A stretch of DNA of 59,341 bases from an uncultured Eubacteriales bacterium (GCA_934463035.1 CAKSIG010000007.1:1-59341); one strand, 5' to 3'; counted from the first letter of the stretch, positions 8,109 to 16,291 are shown. Notes: generated by a model from the sequence alone, not told the origin. Program-made: numbers and translations.

Positions 8109-9330
8109 GCAGGAACGCACTATTTTTGTTCTTGGTGCTGGCTTTTCTGCTCCAGCCAAGCTGCCAATTCAAGATCGCATTTTGCAAGAAATGATACAAA
8201 AACCTGCTGATGAATTTCTAAATTATACGCCAGAGCCTGAGAGTACAAAATTTCTAAAATCTTTCATCACGGTAGGATTATTTCTTTTGCAGAATTATAC
8301 CGCTTTTGATTGCGCAGAATACAAAGAGAGCTTTGAGGAATTAGCATTAAAGAGTAAATACACCAAGCTGGATGCAAGCGTATTGTCAGAAGACACTGAA
8401 AAGAATGAGTTGCTGATACTACGTGAAAAAATCAGGGATAGTTTAGAAAAGTCCAATATACATGTAAGTCTCGAAGATGTTTTTACCTCTTTTGATAAAA
8501 CATATCAGAGCAGGGAGTATTTTCATAGGTATTCTTCTCAATATGTTGATGAGATTAAAGAATCTATAAAACGCTTATTTATTTATTACTTTAGTAAGCG
8601 TTGTAAAAATCATACATATGTACAAAGCGACTATCTGTCTTTTTTCTCTTATTTAAAGCAGTACGCGCCGAATTCAGCAATCATATCAACTAATTGGGAT
8701 GTGTTGACGGAGACTTATTTGGAGAAACAAAAACTTGTTTATGATTTATCGTTGAATGACGCGTATTACACGAAAGGTGGAACGGTTACTTCGAAGTCAA
8801 ATAAAACAATCAAGTTAATCAAGATACACGGCTCAATCAACTGGTTCCGCTGCCTAAACTGTGGGAGAATCGACATAGTTAAAAGTGAGGATTGCGGCAA
8901 TTATTTGTTTGATGATAAATCGCAAGAAACTTGCAAATCGTGTCGTATAACAAAAAATACAGATTTCCTATTACAATCTCAAATCATTACTCCTACAATG
9001 ATGAAATCATTAAATAGTCAGTTGTATACAAATCTTTGGTCAAGTGCACGTGAAGTTTTACTAAAAGCAGATCATGTTTATTTCGTAGGGTATTCTCTAC
9101 CAATTGCGGATTTTGATTTTCGTTATTTGCTTCATCAATCTATTTCTGACAAAGCAAAGATAGATGTGATTCTATACCATGATGATGATCCAAATCAAAC
9201 TGAAAAGTCAAAGTTAAAAGATCTTCTTCCTGAAAAAAGGTATCGTGATTTATTTGCAAAAAATCAAATAGAATTTCATTATGATGGATTTGGGCCTTTT
9301 TTTGAGAAGCAAATTGCTATTTTATCTTGA
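8101..9330 (+). CDS. SIR2-domain protein with inserted zinc ribbon (likely defence NADase)
   Basis: A 409-residue SIR2-family protein. Seen: the NAD-binding loop VLGAGFSAPAK (G12, G14, S16), STNWD at 196-200, the catalytic-histidine region IHGSINW (H243), and the closing VYFVGYSLPIADFDFRYLL. A four-cysteine zinc ribbon (C251, C254, C278, C281) lies right after the histidine, as in sirtuin-type SIR2 folds. Stand-alone SIR2 proteins in defence systems (Thoeris, DSR, SIR2-HerA, SIR2-Argonaute) deplete NAD to abort infection; the same is inferred here. It is last in the operon, its ATG inside the previous stop (ATGAATAA at 8101-8108). Confidence 0.85.
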   Translation: MNKQERTIFVLGAGFSAPAKLPIQDRILQEMIQKPADEFLNYTPEPESTKFLKSFITVGLFLLQNYTAFDCAEYKESFEELALKSKYTKLDASVLSEDTEKNELLILREKIRDSLEKSNIHVSLEDVFTSFDKTYQSREYFHRYSSQYVDEIKESIKRLFIYYFSKRCKNHTYVQSDYLSFFSYLKQYAPNSAIISTNWDVLTETYLEKQKLVYDLSLNDAYYTKGGTVTSKSNKTIKLIKIHGSINWFRCLNCGRIDIVKSEDCGNYLFDDKSQETCKSCRITKNTDFLLQSQIITPTMMKSLNSQLYTNLWSSAREVLLKADHVYFVGYSLPIADFDFRYLLHQSISDKAKIDVILYHDDDPNQTEKSKLKDLLPEKRYRDLFAKNQIEFHYDGFGPFFEKQIAILS

Positions 9331-9334
9331 TGTG

Positions 9335-9503
9335 GGGTTGTCTCAGCAAGCACTGAATTTGGCTATCCAAATTCGGATGCTGCTGCGGCGTTACCTCAGC
9401 AAGCATCGTCTTTGTGTCCACACTTGGCTTAGCGAGCATCGCCGCCTGTGTCCACACGACCTTGTTAGGGGAAATCCCTAAAACCCTTTGAACGGAGAAA
9501 CTT
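9335..9503. repeat. Imperfect tandem repeats and 10-mer border after the SIR2 gene
   Basis: The motif CTCAGCAAGCA recurs at about 9341, 9396 and (as CTTAGCGAGCA) 9428, and GTGTCCACAC occurs twice, giving three degenerate units of about 35-55 bp. They end with the second CTTGTTAGGG copy (9461-9470) and a short AGGGGAAATCCCT inverted repeat before the next gene. No function is evident. A 78-residue minus-strand frame here looks like a by-product of the repeats. Confidence 0.5.
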
Positions 9504-9779
9504 ATGGATAATAAAGATTTAAGAAAACATATACTTCCATATTGGCAAGACATTTATAATCTTCAATACGGAAACCTGTTTCAGCGCATTTATGTCCGAA
9601 TTAAATACAGGATTTTCGGCAACAAATTCGGATCGACCGAAGTTCCGGATAATATTCTTGAAGCCATTGCCCGTACAATGCTGCCGGATATTCGCGAATT
9701 CTTCCTTTCCAAAGAGGGACAGGAGGAGTTTGCCGCTTGGAAAGCGGAATATGAAAAGAATAAGAAGAAAAGAACATAA
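9504..9779 (+). CDS. Small hypothetical protein of mobile-element type
   Basis: A 91-residue charged protein starting at ATG 9504 behind CGGAGAAACTT. It ends in a lysine-rich tail (AEYEKNKKKRT) and has no membrane segment. A helical, acidic and basic composition (LEAIARTMLPDIREFFLSKEGQ) suggests a small DNA- or protein-binding factor. I do not recognise a named family. A stem-loop terminator follows directly at 9785-9814. Confidence 0.6.
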   Translation: MDNKDLRKHILPYWQDIYNLQYGNLFQRIYVRIKYRIFGNKFGSTEVPDNILEAIARTMLPDIREFFLSKEGQEEFAAWKAEYEKNKKKRT

Positions 9780-9784
9780 AGCTA

Positions 9785-9814
9785 AAGGCGAGGGTGAATG
9801 CCCTCGCCTTTTCG
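9785..9814 (+). terminator. Intrinsic terminator after the 91-aa gene
   Basis: Perfect 10-bp stem AAGGCGAGGG / CCCTCGCCTT with a 6-nt loop followed by TTCGTC. It closes the plus-strand gene at 9504 and may also stop minus-strand transcription from tnpV. Confidence 0.75.
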
Positions 9815-9817
9815 TCA

Positions 9818-10113
9818 CTATTGATAGATCAGTTCATTCAAGATAAATTCCCGTACTCTGCTTTGAATGTTGTTCATCCGTTTGTTCCATTCCATTTAAT
9901 CGGAACTTTTAACTGCTCGGTTACGCCTTCGTTTTCAGCCGTTTGTCGGACTAAAGAATCAAACATATCGCAGGCGTCACAGTCAATGTTGGCAAGGTAA
10001 TTGTTTAGAGTTTCATTTAGCCGCATAACATTGATGACCGTTCGATTGTTGCGGTAAAGAAAATCATAATGCATTCTGCCCCAAGCGCCGATGTTTTCAA
10101 GTTCTGTTTTCAT
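9818..10113 (-). pseudogene. tnpV: TnpV-family transposon protein, frameshifted
   Basis: TnpV is a small accessory protein common on Clostridial integrative elements. The frame from ATG 10113 (behind GGAGG) reads NIGAWGRMHYDFLYRNN ... LNNYLANIDCDACDMFDSLV ... ENEGVTEQLKVPIK, a good family match, but stops early at 9874. The expected C-terminus (MEWNKRMNNIQSRVREFI ... NELIYQ) is intact in the next frame and ends at TAG 9818-9820. A single indel near 9895-9903 therefore splits the gene. Function of TnpV itself is not established. Confidence 0.7.
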
Positions 10114-10177
10114 AATAAGAAACCTCCGAATTTAATTTTTGCGTTTTGAATTAAAGTTCGGATAGTCTATGAAAATG

Positions 10178-10221
10178 ACAAATCCGAACCCTTCACCGAT
10201 TGGTTTAGGGTTCGGATTTGT
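10178..10221 (-). terminator. Terminator of the interrupted tRNA-Leu
   Basis: A 14-bp perfect stem (10178-10191 with 10208-10221, arms ACAAATCCGAACCC) lies 7 bp past the CCA end of the tRNA-Leu 3' half. The T tract is poor (TTTGTCATTTTC), but position and stability suit a tRNA terminator. Confidence 0.6.
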
Positions 10222-10227
10222 ACTGTT

Positions 10228-10281
10228 TGGTGCGGATAACAGGAGTTGAACCTGCATGATATTGCTATCACTAGAACCTGA
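10228..10281 (-). pseudogene. 3' half of tRNA-Leu(CAG) cut at the anticodon loop (attR side)
   Basis: Reading on the minus strand: the anticodon-loop remnant TCAGGT, stem TCTAG, long variable arm TGATAGCAATATCA, T arm GCAGG TTCAACT CCTGT, acceptor strand TATCCGC, discriminator A and encoded CCA (10228-10230). The missing 5' half, with acceptor GCGGATA and anticodon stem CTAGA, is found at 26259-26294, 16 kb away. The two halves pair perfectly (7/7 acceptor, 5/5 anticodon stem). The island end begins at once after ATCA. Confidence 0.85.
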
Positions 10282-10282
10282 T

Positions 10283-10303
10283 GGTAACGCCACCTCGGTG
10301 AAA
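10283..10303 (+). repeat. Right terminal inverted repeat of the island (attR arm)
   Basis: GGTAACGCCACCTCGGTG on the plus strand. It is the inverted partner of the repeats at 26241-26258, 26079-26096 and 25752-25769. Together with the core it forms one arm of the recombinase-binding attP palindrome. Confidence 0.8.
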
Positions 10304-10367
10304 GTTGAAACTGCAAGCAAAACAATCAAATCCAATTTCAGTTATTTAAGGCAGATAACATTTCATA

Positions 10368-11066
10368 TTATTTGGCAATCTTCAATTTCAAAAACTGTGT
10401 TTTCGCAGCTTTTGCTTCATCGAATTTTTTGTCCCATTTTGCTCTAATTTCTGATTTTTTTAATACTTCTTCCAGCGTATAATCATCAAAATAATTGATG
10501 TTATCAGATGTATAATTATCTTTGCAATATTGTTTGTACAGGGAAGCTATCATATTCTCACATTCGTCTGGCTCAAAAACAGGGTCATATCTTCTGAGAA
10601 GTCTTTCCAAATCCTGTGATAAATAAAACACATCTGGCGGATAGTCACTATAAACGATTTCGCCTTCGTACTCAACAGGAACTGGCTTAGGGTTAATACC
10701 ATTTTTCTTTAACTTATATTCAAAATAGGAAAGTAGAATATCCGCATTGACAATTACATCGTTGTATGTGCTGACTTCTTTATACGCAAGTAATAGTGAA
10801 TTTAACTTTTCAGATTCTACTTTCTTTAAATATCTGGCGCTATAATCTTTAGCTATCTCACTTAACCTATCATAGTTCTTTCTTGAATACGCATCATCCA
10901 ATAACCTTATTATTGGATGAATGACTGACATTTTAAGATTATTTCTATTTCCTTTGTGGTAATAAATAGCTGAAATTATCAAAGATATAATTCCTGATAA
11001 TATAACCGTTATTAGTGTAAAACAATTTGAAAACATATTTGTATTAAACCATTCTATGAAACTCAT
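10368..11066 (-). CDS. Unknown membrane-anchored protein
   Basis: 232 residues from ATG 11066 (GTGGGG just upstream; the frame could also open at GTG 11078). One hydrophobic N-terminal segment (CFTLITVILSGIISLIISAIYY, about residues 13-34) is followed by a basic stretch and a long, helical cytoplasmic-type domain ending in a lysine-rich tail. I recognise no family. It is the last gene at this end of the island, on the same strand as the SPFH operon, but 460 bp apart and separated by that operon's terminator, so it may be an independent cargo gene. Confidence 0.6.
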   Translation of the reverse strand: MSFIEWFNTNMFSNCFTLITVILSGIISLIISAIYYHKGNRNNLKMSVIHPIIRLLDDAYSRKNYDRLSEIAKDYSARYLKKVESEKLNSLLLAYKEVSTYNDVIVNADILLSYFEYKLKKNGINPKPVPVEYEGEIVYSDYPPDVFYLSQDLERLLRRYDPVFEPDECENMIASLYKQYCKDNYTSDNINYFDDYTLEEVLKKSEIRAKWDKKFDEAKAAKTQFLKLKIAK

Positions 11067-11292
11067 ATCAAACCCCACTTTTGTATCATTTTAATTTAAT
11101 AATACCATGTATCTTTGAATATTTCCACTCCTGCCTAAGTAACAGCAGCATCAGCTTTTCGGCAATGCCGCCGTTCTCGGTTATAAAATGCCTGCCTTTT
11201 TCAGATAACCCACGGTGTCATAGCAGCCTCTAAAATATTGCTGTATGCATCGTTGACTAACTCTACCTTGTGCTTTGCTTTTTCGCAAGGGT

Positions 11293-11394
11293 TTAAGCAA
11301 TAATAAGTGTTGAGCGTATCATAATACTTCCAATTATCAGTTTGTCTGCGCCCTCTGGTATAAAGGCTTTATATGGATGTTTGGAAATCTCCAT
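11293..11394 (-). pseudogene. Remnant of a DNA-glycosylase-like gene start
   Basis: Reads MEISKHPYKAFIPEGADKLI then IGSIMIRSTLIIA and a stop. The opening resembles the N-terminus of mismatch-type uracil-DNA glycosylase-like proteins (HP-x-KPF-x-P-x-x-x-x-LIIGSFPP), with the frame lost straight after IGS. Short and based on one motif, so only tentative. Confidence 0.3.
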
Positions 11395-11473
11395 AACTGC
11401 ACTTCCTTTTAATGATTTTTGGTTAAGTATGATTATATCAAACTATATTTTATTGGTCAATTAATGGTTTAAT

Positions 11474-11510
11474 TTAAAAAGCTGGCACGAGAAATATAAC
11501 TCGTGCCAGT
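11474..11510 (-). terminator. Terminator of the SPFH/zinc-ribbon operon
   Basis: Perfect 10-bp stem CTGGCACGAG / CTCGTGCCAG (11482-11491, 11500-11509) followed on the minus strand by TTTTTAAATT. It lies just after the stop of the last operon gene at 11526. Confidence 0.85.
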
Positions 11511-11525
11511 CTTTTAATCCAACTA

Positions 11526-11936
11526 TTAGAGTCCGAAAGTCGTCTTAAATAGGTCGACCTTTTTAGAAATAATATCAACCTTTGCGGTTTTTCCGTCATT
11601 GAATTCAATCATAAAACGTAATCCTTTGTGGCGATCACTTCCGATTGAAATATCGGGAGTTTCTCCTGTAAAGGTCATGCTTTTAATATCACTTCCGGTG
11701 AAGAAGTAATCATCACGTGAAGTGCTGTAAATAACACCTTTGCCGTTTTCTATGCTTATGTAACTGCCTTTTGCAAAATCTTCGTTCGGATCTACTTTAA
11801 AAGTAATAGAATCCGGAGCATTTACACGACCGTAAAGTGTGCTTAGATTGTTGATTCTGGCTGTTGTTGCCATAAAGTTTTTGTTTTCTTCCTTGATTTG
11901 CTGTGCCTTTTCTTTGACCTTGTCGAAAAATCCCAT
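11526..11936 (-). CDS. Small unknown protein, last gene of SPFH operon
   Basis: 136 residues from ATG 11936, preceded by GGAGGAAACCACA. A helical lysine-rich start (MGFFDKVKEKAQQIKEENKN) is followed by a mostly beta-strand domain with alternating hydrophobics (ITFKVDPNEDFAKGSYISIE ... GLRFMIEFNDGKTAKVDII). That layout could be a PH-like or SHOCT-neighbouring domain, but I cannot assign it. It belongs to the minus-strand operon that starts at 18703. Confidence 0.65.
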   Translation of the reverse strand: MGFFDKVKEKAQQIKEENKNFMATTARINNLSTLYGRVNAPDSITFKVDPNEDFAKGSYISIENGKGVIYSTSRDDYFFTGSDIKSMTFTGETPDISIGSDRHKGLRFMIEFNDGKTAKVDIISKKVDLFKTTFGL

Positions 11937-11982
11937 TGTGGTTTCCTCCATAATAATTTATTTAATTGCATTATTGCAATTA

Positions 11983-13023
11983 TCAGTGTTTTGTTGCATT
12001 GCGATTTTGTTGCTCTACTGCACGTCTCAACCGTTCAGTTTCTGCAACCTGCGCTTTTGCTTGAGCCTCCATTTGTGCAGCGTGTTCACGGGCCGAACGC
12101 TCCATAGCTTGTTCATGCATACGGGTTTGGAATGCCTGCTCTTCCAAAATGGCTTCCTGACGCTGTGCCTCACGACGGCGCTCTGCTTCTTGCGCATCTT
12201 TGCGATCTTCCTCAATTGCCAAGTTTATAGCTTCTTTCAATGTATCGGCACGTTGGGTGCTGAGCAGTTTTGCAATGTGCGAAGCACTATAGAACAGATC
12301 CGAATGAATTAGGGTAACCGCATCCAATTGACCTTTGACATTATCAAGTTCGGCATTTACTGACGAAAGTTTTTCTGTCCATTTTTCTGTGATTGCTTTG
12401 CTATCTGACTCGAATTGTGCGTTTTTCTCATCATAATGTGCTGCACAGATTGCGATGTTTTTTTCGAGTGCTTTTTCAAAGTCATCGCATTCCACAAAGA
12501 AATGATCATTACTAAATGCGCCGATATTTTCAAGTTGATTCTTCCAATTAGCGTATTTTTTCTCCCATTCGGTATATTTTTGAATTTCCGAATTCCAACA
12601 GCAATACCCGATAGCAGTAGCAATTGAAAGAATTATGAGAAGAAATGTAAAACCAAACCCAGCTAAGCCAATAGTATTGGTAGTTGTTACATTACCGATT
12701 ATAATGTTGATTGCTACCGCTGCAATGAATATTAACCCACATATTGCAGCACGCTTCATTTTCTTGTTGTCGATGTCAGGCTTGAAAGGCGGTATATTGC
12801 GTGCTATAGGCGAAGGCTTCGGCATATCTGCACCGAAATTCTTGTTCACCGATTCCTGATAGCTTTCCAATTCATTGAGAACGGTCGTGCTTAGGTTTTC
12901 CTGCTCTTTTTCTGCACTGTTATATATTTTGGAAACTTCTTCTTCTAAATCGTTTCTGCGATTATATAATTCGGCAATTCTATCCAGTTCTTTGATGGTT
13001 GCTTCACGATTAAATTCAGACAT
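11983..13023 (-). CDS. Two-TM protein with long C-terminal coiled coil
   Basis: 346 residues. An N-terminal helical part (1-80) leads to two adjacent membrane segments (ICGLIFIAAVAINIIIG and FGFTFLLIILSIATAIGYC, about 94-143), then a cytoplasmic region and a highly charged coiled coil rich in E, R, Q and A (DAQEAERRREAQRQEAILEE and onward). The start ATG 13023 follows GGGAGGGAAACTAA and touches the stop of the upstream gene. The coiled coil suggests oligomerisation on the inner face of the membrane, perhaps together with the SPFH protein in the same operon. Family unknown. Confidence 0.7.
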   Translation of the reverse strand: MSEFNREATIKELDRIAELYNRRNDLEEEVSKIYNSAEKEQENLSTTVLNELESYQESVNKNFGADMPKPSPIARNIPPFKPDIDNKKMKRAAICGLIFIAAVAINIIIGNVTTTNTIGLAGFGFTFLLIILSIATAIGYCCWNSEIQKYTEWEKKYANWKNQLENIGAFSNDHFFVECDDFEKALEKNIAICAAHYDEKNAQFESDSKAITEKWTEKLSSVNAELDNVKGQLDAVTLIHSDLFYSASHIAKLLSTQRADTLKEAINLAIEEDRKDAQEAERRREAQRQEAILEEQAFQTRMHEQAMERSAREHAAQMEAQAKAQVAETERLRRAVEQQNRNATKH

Positions 13024-13656
13024 TTAGTTTCCCTCCCTTGCAAAAAATCCTTCTTCGGTATCGTCCCCGTCATCTTCAAAGCCTACAATATCATAGGCAA
13101 ACGGTCCTACCGAAAATTTGTTTGTATTATCCGCATTGAACACCCAAATAATGTCACGCTCAATTTTATACATATCGGAAAAAGAACTATCAGCGTTGCG
13201 TTGGGCTAATTTTTCAATAGGCTTTCTGTCTGGGAAAAGATAATCCTTTGGATGCTTTTCCTTATGTAATGCGCATAGAAGCCTTGCTATATATATGTTC
13301 CTATATTTACTTTCGTCGGTTATAATCTCTGTAGCTACATAGGCAACTAACGGATTTTTGCTTGCATCCAAAATATTTGGATAACCTGCAAACTCTAACG
13401 ATGATTTATCCATAGCATCTGCCATAACAAACGCCAATTTATAAAGGAAACTGCGATTCTCTTTTGATTTTGCAACCGTCTGCAAATAATCAAAAAAATA
13501 CTCCGTCTTTTTCAGCAGCGTGTTGGCAGCTGTGTATGCCGCCCTCCCTTCACCCGACATAAACCATTGTGCGGTCTTTTGCAGACTGCTTGAATCGACT
13601 GCATCTTTATCCTTTAAGATGCGAATCAATGCCATTGGTGACTGTAAGAAACCCAT
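13024..13656 (-). CDS. Unknown soluble protein of SPFH operon
   Basis: 210 residues from ATG 13656 (MGFLQSPMALIRILKD), which has GAGGAG upstream; an in-frame GTG at 13671 lies inside that ribosome-binding site and is unlikely. The protein is alpha-helical without membrane segments, with an acidic C-terminus (EDDGDDTEEGF). I recognise no domain. Tight spacing on both sides shows it is part of the operon. Confidence 0.65.
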   Translation of the reverse strand: MGFLQSPMALIRILKDKDAVDSSSLQKTAQWFMSGEGRAAYTAANTLLKKTEYFFDYLQTVAKSKENRSFLYKLAFVMADAMDKSSLEFAGYPNILDASKNPLVAYVATEIITDESKYRNIYIARLLCALHKEKHPKDYLFPDRKPIEKLAQRNADSSFSDMYKIERDIIWVFNADNTNKFSVGPFAYDIVGFEDDGDDTEEGFFAREGN

Positions 13657-13678
13657 TTGTTTTCTCCTCACTTTTTCT

Positions 13679-14380
13679 TTATTTATAAGATCCGCAGATC
13701 CTATTTCGTGAATTTAAAAGATTTACAACTTTTTCTATCTGCACAAGCGTTGCCTCCGTATTTTTACCGGAAACGCTTGTTTTAAGAGCCTTTAATTCCT
13801 TTGTGATTTCTGATTCTATTTCTTTGGTTTCCTCAATAGAAACAGGATCGCTGTACCTGAACTTAGTGGCGAGATTCTGCAAAGGCTCTCTTGCTTTTTC
13901 ATCTTTGCAAGCATCTAAAATGTCCGAAATATCTATCTGAAACTTTGTGATGTTTTTTGTTGCGTCAACAGTGTTTACATCAATATTTTCTATAAAGTCT
14001 CTTGAATTGTCTGCCACAATAAAGCCGATGCCTGCTGCTCCGGTGTATATAAGAGATAGCAAAAGTCCTATCCAATAAGGAACATTGAAAAATGCACCGA
14101 CAGCATAGAGAATAACGGTTGTTATCAGTTGAGCAGCGGTATACAGATACCCGATTCGGAAAATCGGATAACCGTAAAACTTGCTCATTAAATCCTTTGG
14201 TTTGCCAAAGGCGTATAAACTAATACCCGCTCCGACAGCCAAGGAAATAATAGAAAAAGCAAACAGTATCCAAGAGCTTGCCGGTTTTGGAAACGGAATG
14301 AGCACCGTAAGAAAAATAAATAAAACGGCAATAATCCCGTAAATCGCAACGGCGGACTTTTTCGGTTTATTCATTTTCAT
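13679..14380 (-). CDS. Four-TM membrane protein of SPFH operon
   Basis: 233 residues. Four hydrophobic segments fill the N-terminal two thirds (about 10-30, 36-56, 74-95 and 102-122), and a soluble helical tail of about 110 residues follows (ISDILDACKDEKAREPLQNL ...). The tail looks like a small cytoplasmic interaction domain. The ribosome-binding site AAAGGAG overlaps the stop region of the upstream gene. No family recognised. Confidence 0.7.
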   Translation of the reverse strand: MKMNKPKKSAVAIYGIIAVLFIFLTVLIPFPKPASSWILFAFSIISLAVGAGISLYAFGKPKDLMSKFYGYPIFRIGYLYTAAQLITTVILYAVGAFFNVPYWIGLLLSLIYTGAAGIGFIVADNSRDFIENIDVNTVDATKNITKFQIDISDILDACKDEKAREPLQNLATKFRYSDPVSIEETKEIESEITKELKALKTSVSGKNTEATLVQIEKVVNLLNSRNRICGSYK

Positions 14381-14382
14381 CG

Positions 14383-16278
14383 CTATTCTCCTTTCCTGTG
14401 TCCGCAGTCGGGACAGAATTTAGAAGTGATATTTGTGCGTCCGCATTTGGGGCAATTCCAGATTTCAGCTTTTTCGGGGCGTTTTGCACCGCAATCGGGA
14501 CAGAAGTTGCTGCTTATTCCTTTACATCCGCAAGAACAGTCCCATTTTGAATTTTCCGCAGTTTGTGGTTTCGGAGCACCGCATTCAGGGCAAAACTTAG
14601 ATGTTATACAAGTCTTGCCGCAGGAACAGTTCCACGCTGTTGTTTTATTTGAAGCGGGAATGGCGTTGTCCGAAGCCTGCTTTCCCATATCGGCAGCGTT
14701 ATTCATAATAGGGGACATCATATCCTTTGTCATATTTACAACGCCGCTCATCGCACCGAGTCCCACACCAAGACCGACCATATTGCCAACGGCACCGCCA
14801 AGACCACCGGCAGCGGAATTTTCTGTGCCGTTGCCTGTTCCCGGCAAACCGTTTTGCATGGCTTCCAATCCAATCTGACGAGAGGTTTCCTGACCGTATG
14901 TATAGCCTTTGGCGCGCATTTCTTCCGCTTCTGCCATTGCCTGTGCAGAATATGCTTCGGCGGTGGATTGCCCTTTCAGTCGGGTTGCTTCGGCAGAACC
15001 CTGAGCCTCAAATTTGACAGCCTCGGAATGAGCCTGTGCGGAGATTTTGGTTGCTTCGCCTTCTCCTTGTGTGCGCAAAATTTTCCGCTGAGCCTCGGTT
15101 TGTTCCTCAACCAAGACTCTTCCTTGACGAGCTTCGGCTTCGGCTCTCAACACGCCTTCTTCTCTGGCTTTCAGCTTTCTCTCCGCTTCTTGCTTTCTCC
15201 AGCGCTCTACATCCTCGCTGTTATGGATTTTGATTGTAGTTAAATTAAAATGATTTGTCGGGATGATCAATCCGTACTCATCAAAAACGGCATTCAAGTC
15301 TTTTCGCAGAATATCGGAAATCAGAATTTTTTTGCTTTCAATATCTAAAACATTGATTTGATTTTCAATGATAATATTGGCTAACAGGTCCGATAAACGG
15401 CTTGTGATCACATCACGGAATTTTTCGGAAACATACGCCGCCGTATAGGACTCGCCGGCACCCATAGGTTCGTTGTGCGCTGTTCCCGAAGATGTACCGA
15501 TAATCATATAAACCAGCTTGCGAACGCTCTCGTTGTCATCGATTACCTGTAAATCAACCGAACCGCTGATACCGATATTAACATAAAAATCCATTTCGGG
15601 ATTTCTGAGCCGAATTTCCGGCACACCCCACTTGACATTTAATCGGTTTGTTCGAACAAAATAGATCTTAGAATCAAATGTAAGCTCTGCGTCGGTCGGG
15701 AATTTCAAAACTTCTTCCAAAAGAGGAAGCATTTGTGTTTCGAGAATATGTCGGCCCGGACCGAAAACATCCAATCCTTTTCCGTTGCGGAAAAACAGAG
15801 CCTTTTGTCCTTCCGACACGATAAGCTGTGAGCCGATATTGAAATTTTCTACGGGATGGCGGTAAACGAAAATATCATTCATTCCCATATCCCATTTAAT
15901 TACACCCGTTTTACCACTGCTTTTTTCCTGCGCCAGCCTTGCCTGAACATCAATTACGGTTTTACACTGGGGACAGGTATAGGTTTTTGCGCTCTTGTCG
16001 GCAATTAATGCAACTTTACATGCGGGGCAGGTGATTTTAACTGTTTCCTTGCCGGAGTTGATTCTTGTATGACAGACCGGGCAGCTGGCAGTTGCGCTTT
16101 TACTTCTGTCATAGATAACTTTGTTTCCGCAATGGGGGCATGTGTCCTCAGCCATTCGTTCGGTGTTAACATCAACTACAAAGCCGCAGGAACACTTAAT
16201 TTTCTTTTTGGCAAATAAGCCTGTTCCGGCTTGTATCGGTTTTTTACACGCCGGACATTCTATTACGAAATTAGCCAT
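14383..16278 (-). CDS. SPFH-domain protein flanked by zinc ribbons (YdjI-like)
   Basis: 631 residues from ATG 16278 (GAAAGGATGATACT upstream; the frame extends to 16362 but without a ribosome-binding site). Order: about four CxxC zinc ribbons in the first 130 residues (CPACKK, CSCGF, CPHCG, CPVCH, CPACK, CPQCK), then an SPFH/band-7-like domain (about 150-390: IVSEGQKALFFRNGKGLDVFGPG ... FRDVITSRLSDLL), an alanine/glutamate-rich coiled coil (EGEATKISAQAHSEAVKFEA ...), a glycine-rich hydrophobic stretch, and three more zinc ribbons at the end (CSCGK, CPECG, CPDCG). The plan matches the virion-core-like YdjI proteins linked to PspA envelope-stress systems. Expected to assemble at the membrane. 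Confidence 0.85.
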   Translation of the reverse strand: MANFVIECPACKKPIQAGTGLFAKKKIKCSCGFVVDVNTERMAEDTCPHCGNKVIYDRSKSATASCPVCHTRINSGKETVKITCPACKVALIADKSAKTYTCPQCKTVIDVQARLAQEKSSGKTGVIKWDMGMNDIFVYRHPVENFNIGSQLIVSEGQKALFFRNGKGLDVFGPGRHILETQMLPLLEEVLKFPTDAELTFDSKIYFVRTNRLNVKWGVPEIRLRNPEMDFYVNIGISGSVDLQVIDDNESVRKLVYMIIGTSSGTAHNEPMGAGESYTAAYVSEKFRDVITSRLSDLLANIIIENQINVLDIESKKILISDILRKDLNAVFDEYGLIIPTNHFNLTTIKIHNSEDVERWRKQEAERKLKAREEGVLRAEAEARQGRVLVEEQTEAQRKILRTQGEGEATKISAQAHSEAVKFEAQGSAEATRLKGQSTAEAYSAQAMAEAEEMRAKGYTYGQETSRQIGLEAMQNGLPGTGNGTENSAAGGLGGAVGNMVGLGVGLGAMSGVVNMTKDMMSPIMNNAADMGKQASDNAIPASNKTTAWNCSCGKTCITSKFCPECGAPKPQTAENSKWDCSCGCKGISSNFCPDCGAKRPEKAEIWNCPKCGRTNITSKFCPDCGHRKGE

Positions 16279-16291
16279 AGTATCATCCTTT

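Larger units (their letters stand above)
1..10113. mobile_element. Accessory element with serine recombinase, defence cargo and tnpV (left end outside window)
   Basis: A serine recombinase at one side, a tnpV relic at the other and AT-rich defence genes between them suggest one integrated element or a stack of cassettes. The left boundary is not in the window. The right boundary is inferred only from tnpV lying next to the tRNA-Leu 3' half and its terminator. The 10-mer CTTGTTAGGG occurs at 1224-1233 (minus), 5740-5749 and 9461-9470, at module borders, which hints at cassette exchange. Confidence 0.4.
11067..11520. other. Gene-poor stretch with a decayed gene start
   Basis: Contains a 33-codon minus-strand remnant (see 11293-11394) and, around 11150-11270, further degenerate coding-like sequence interrupted by stops. 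The part nearest 11400-11470 is AT-rich. No complete gene is visible. Confidence 0.5.

Noticed and set aside
5761..9330. Assignment of the SIR2 operon to Thoeris, DSR, SIR2-HerA or type IV CBASS
   Set aside because: No TIR-ThsB, HerA ATPase, Argonaute, cyclic nucleotide synthase or QueC/OGG partner is present in the neighbourhood; only single domains are shared.
9317..9553. 78-residue minus-strand ORF after the SIR2 gene
   Set aside because: It is built from the imperfect tandem repeats at 9335-9470, overlaps a real gene on the other strand and has no ribosome-binding site.
14426..15243. Plus-strand ORFs opposite the SPFH gene
   Set aside because: Shadows of the repetitive zinc-ribbon and alanine/glutamate-rich coding sequence on the minus strand.
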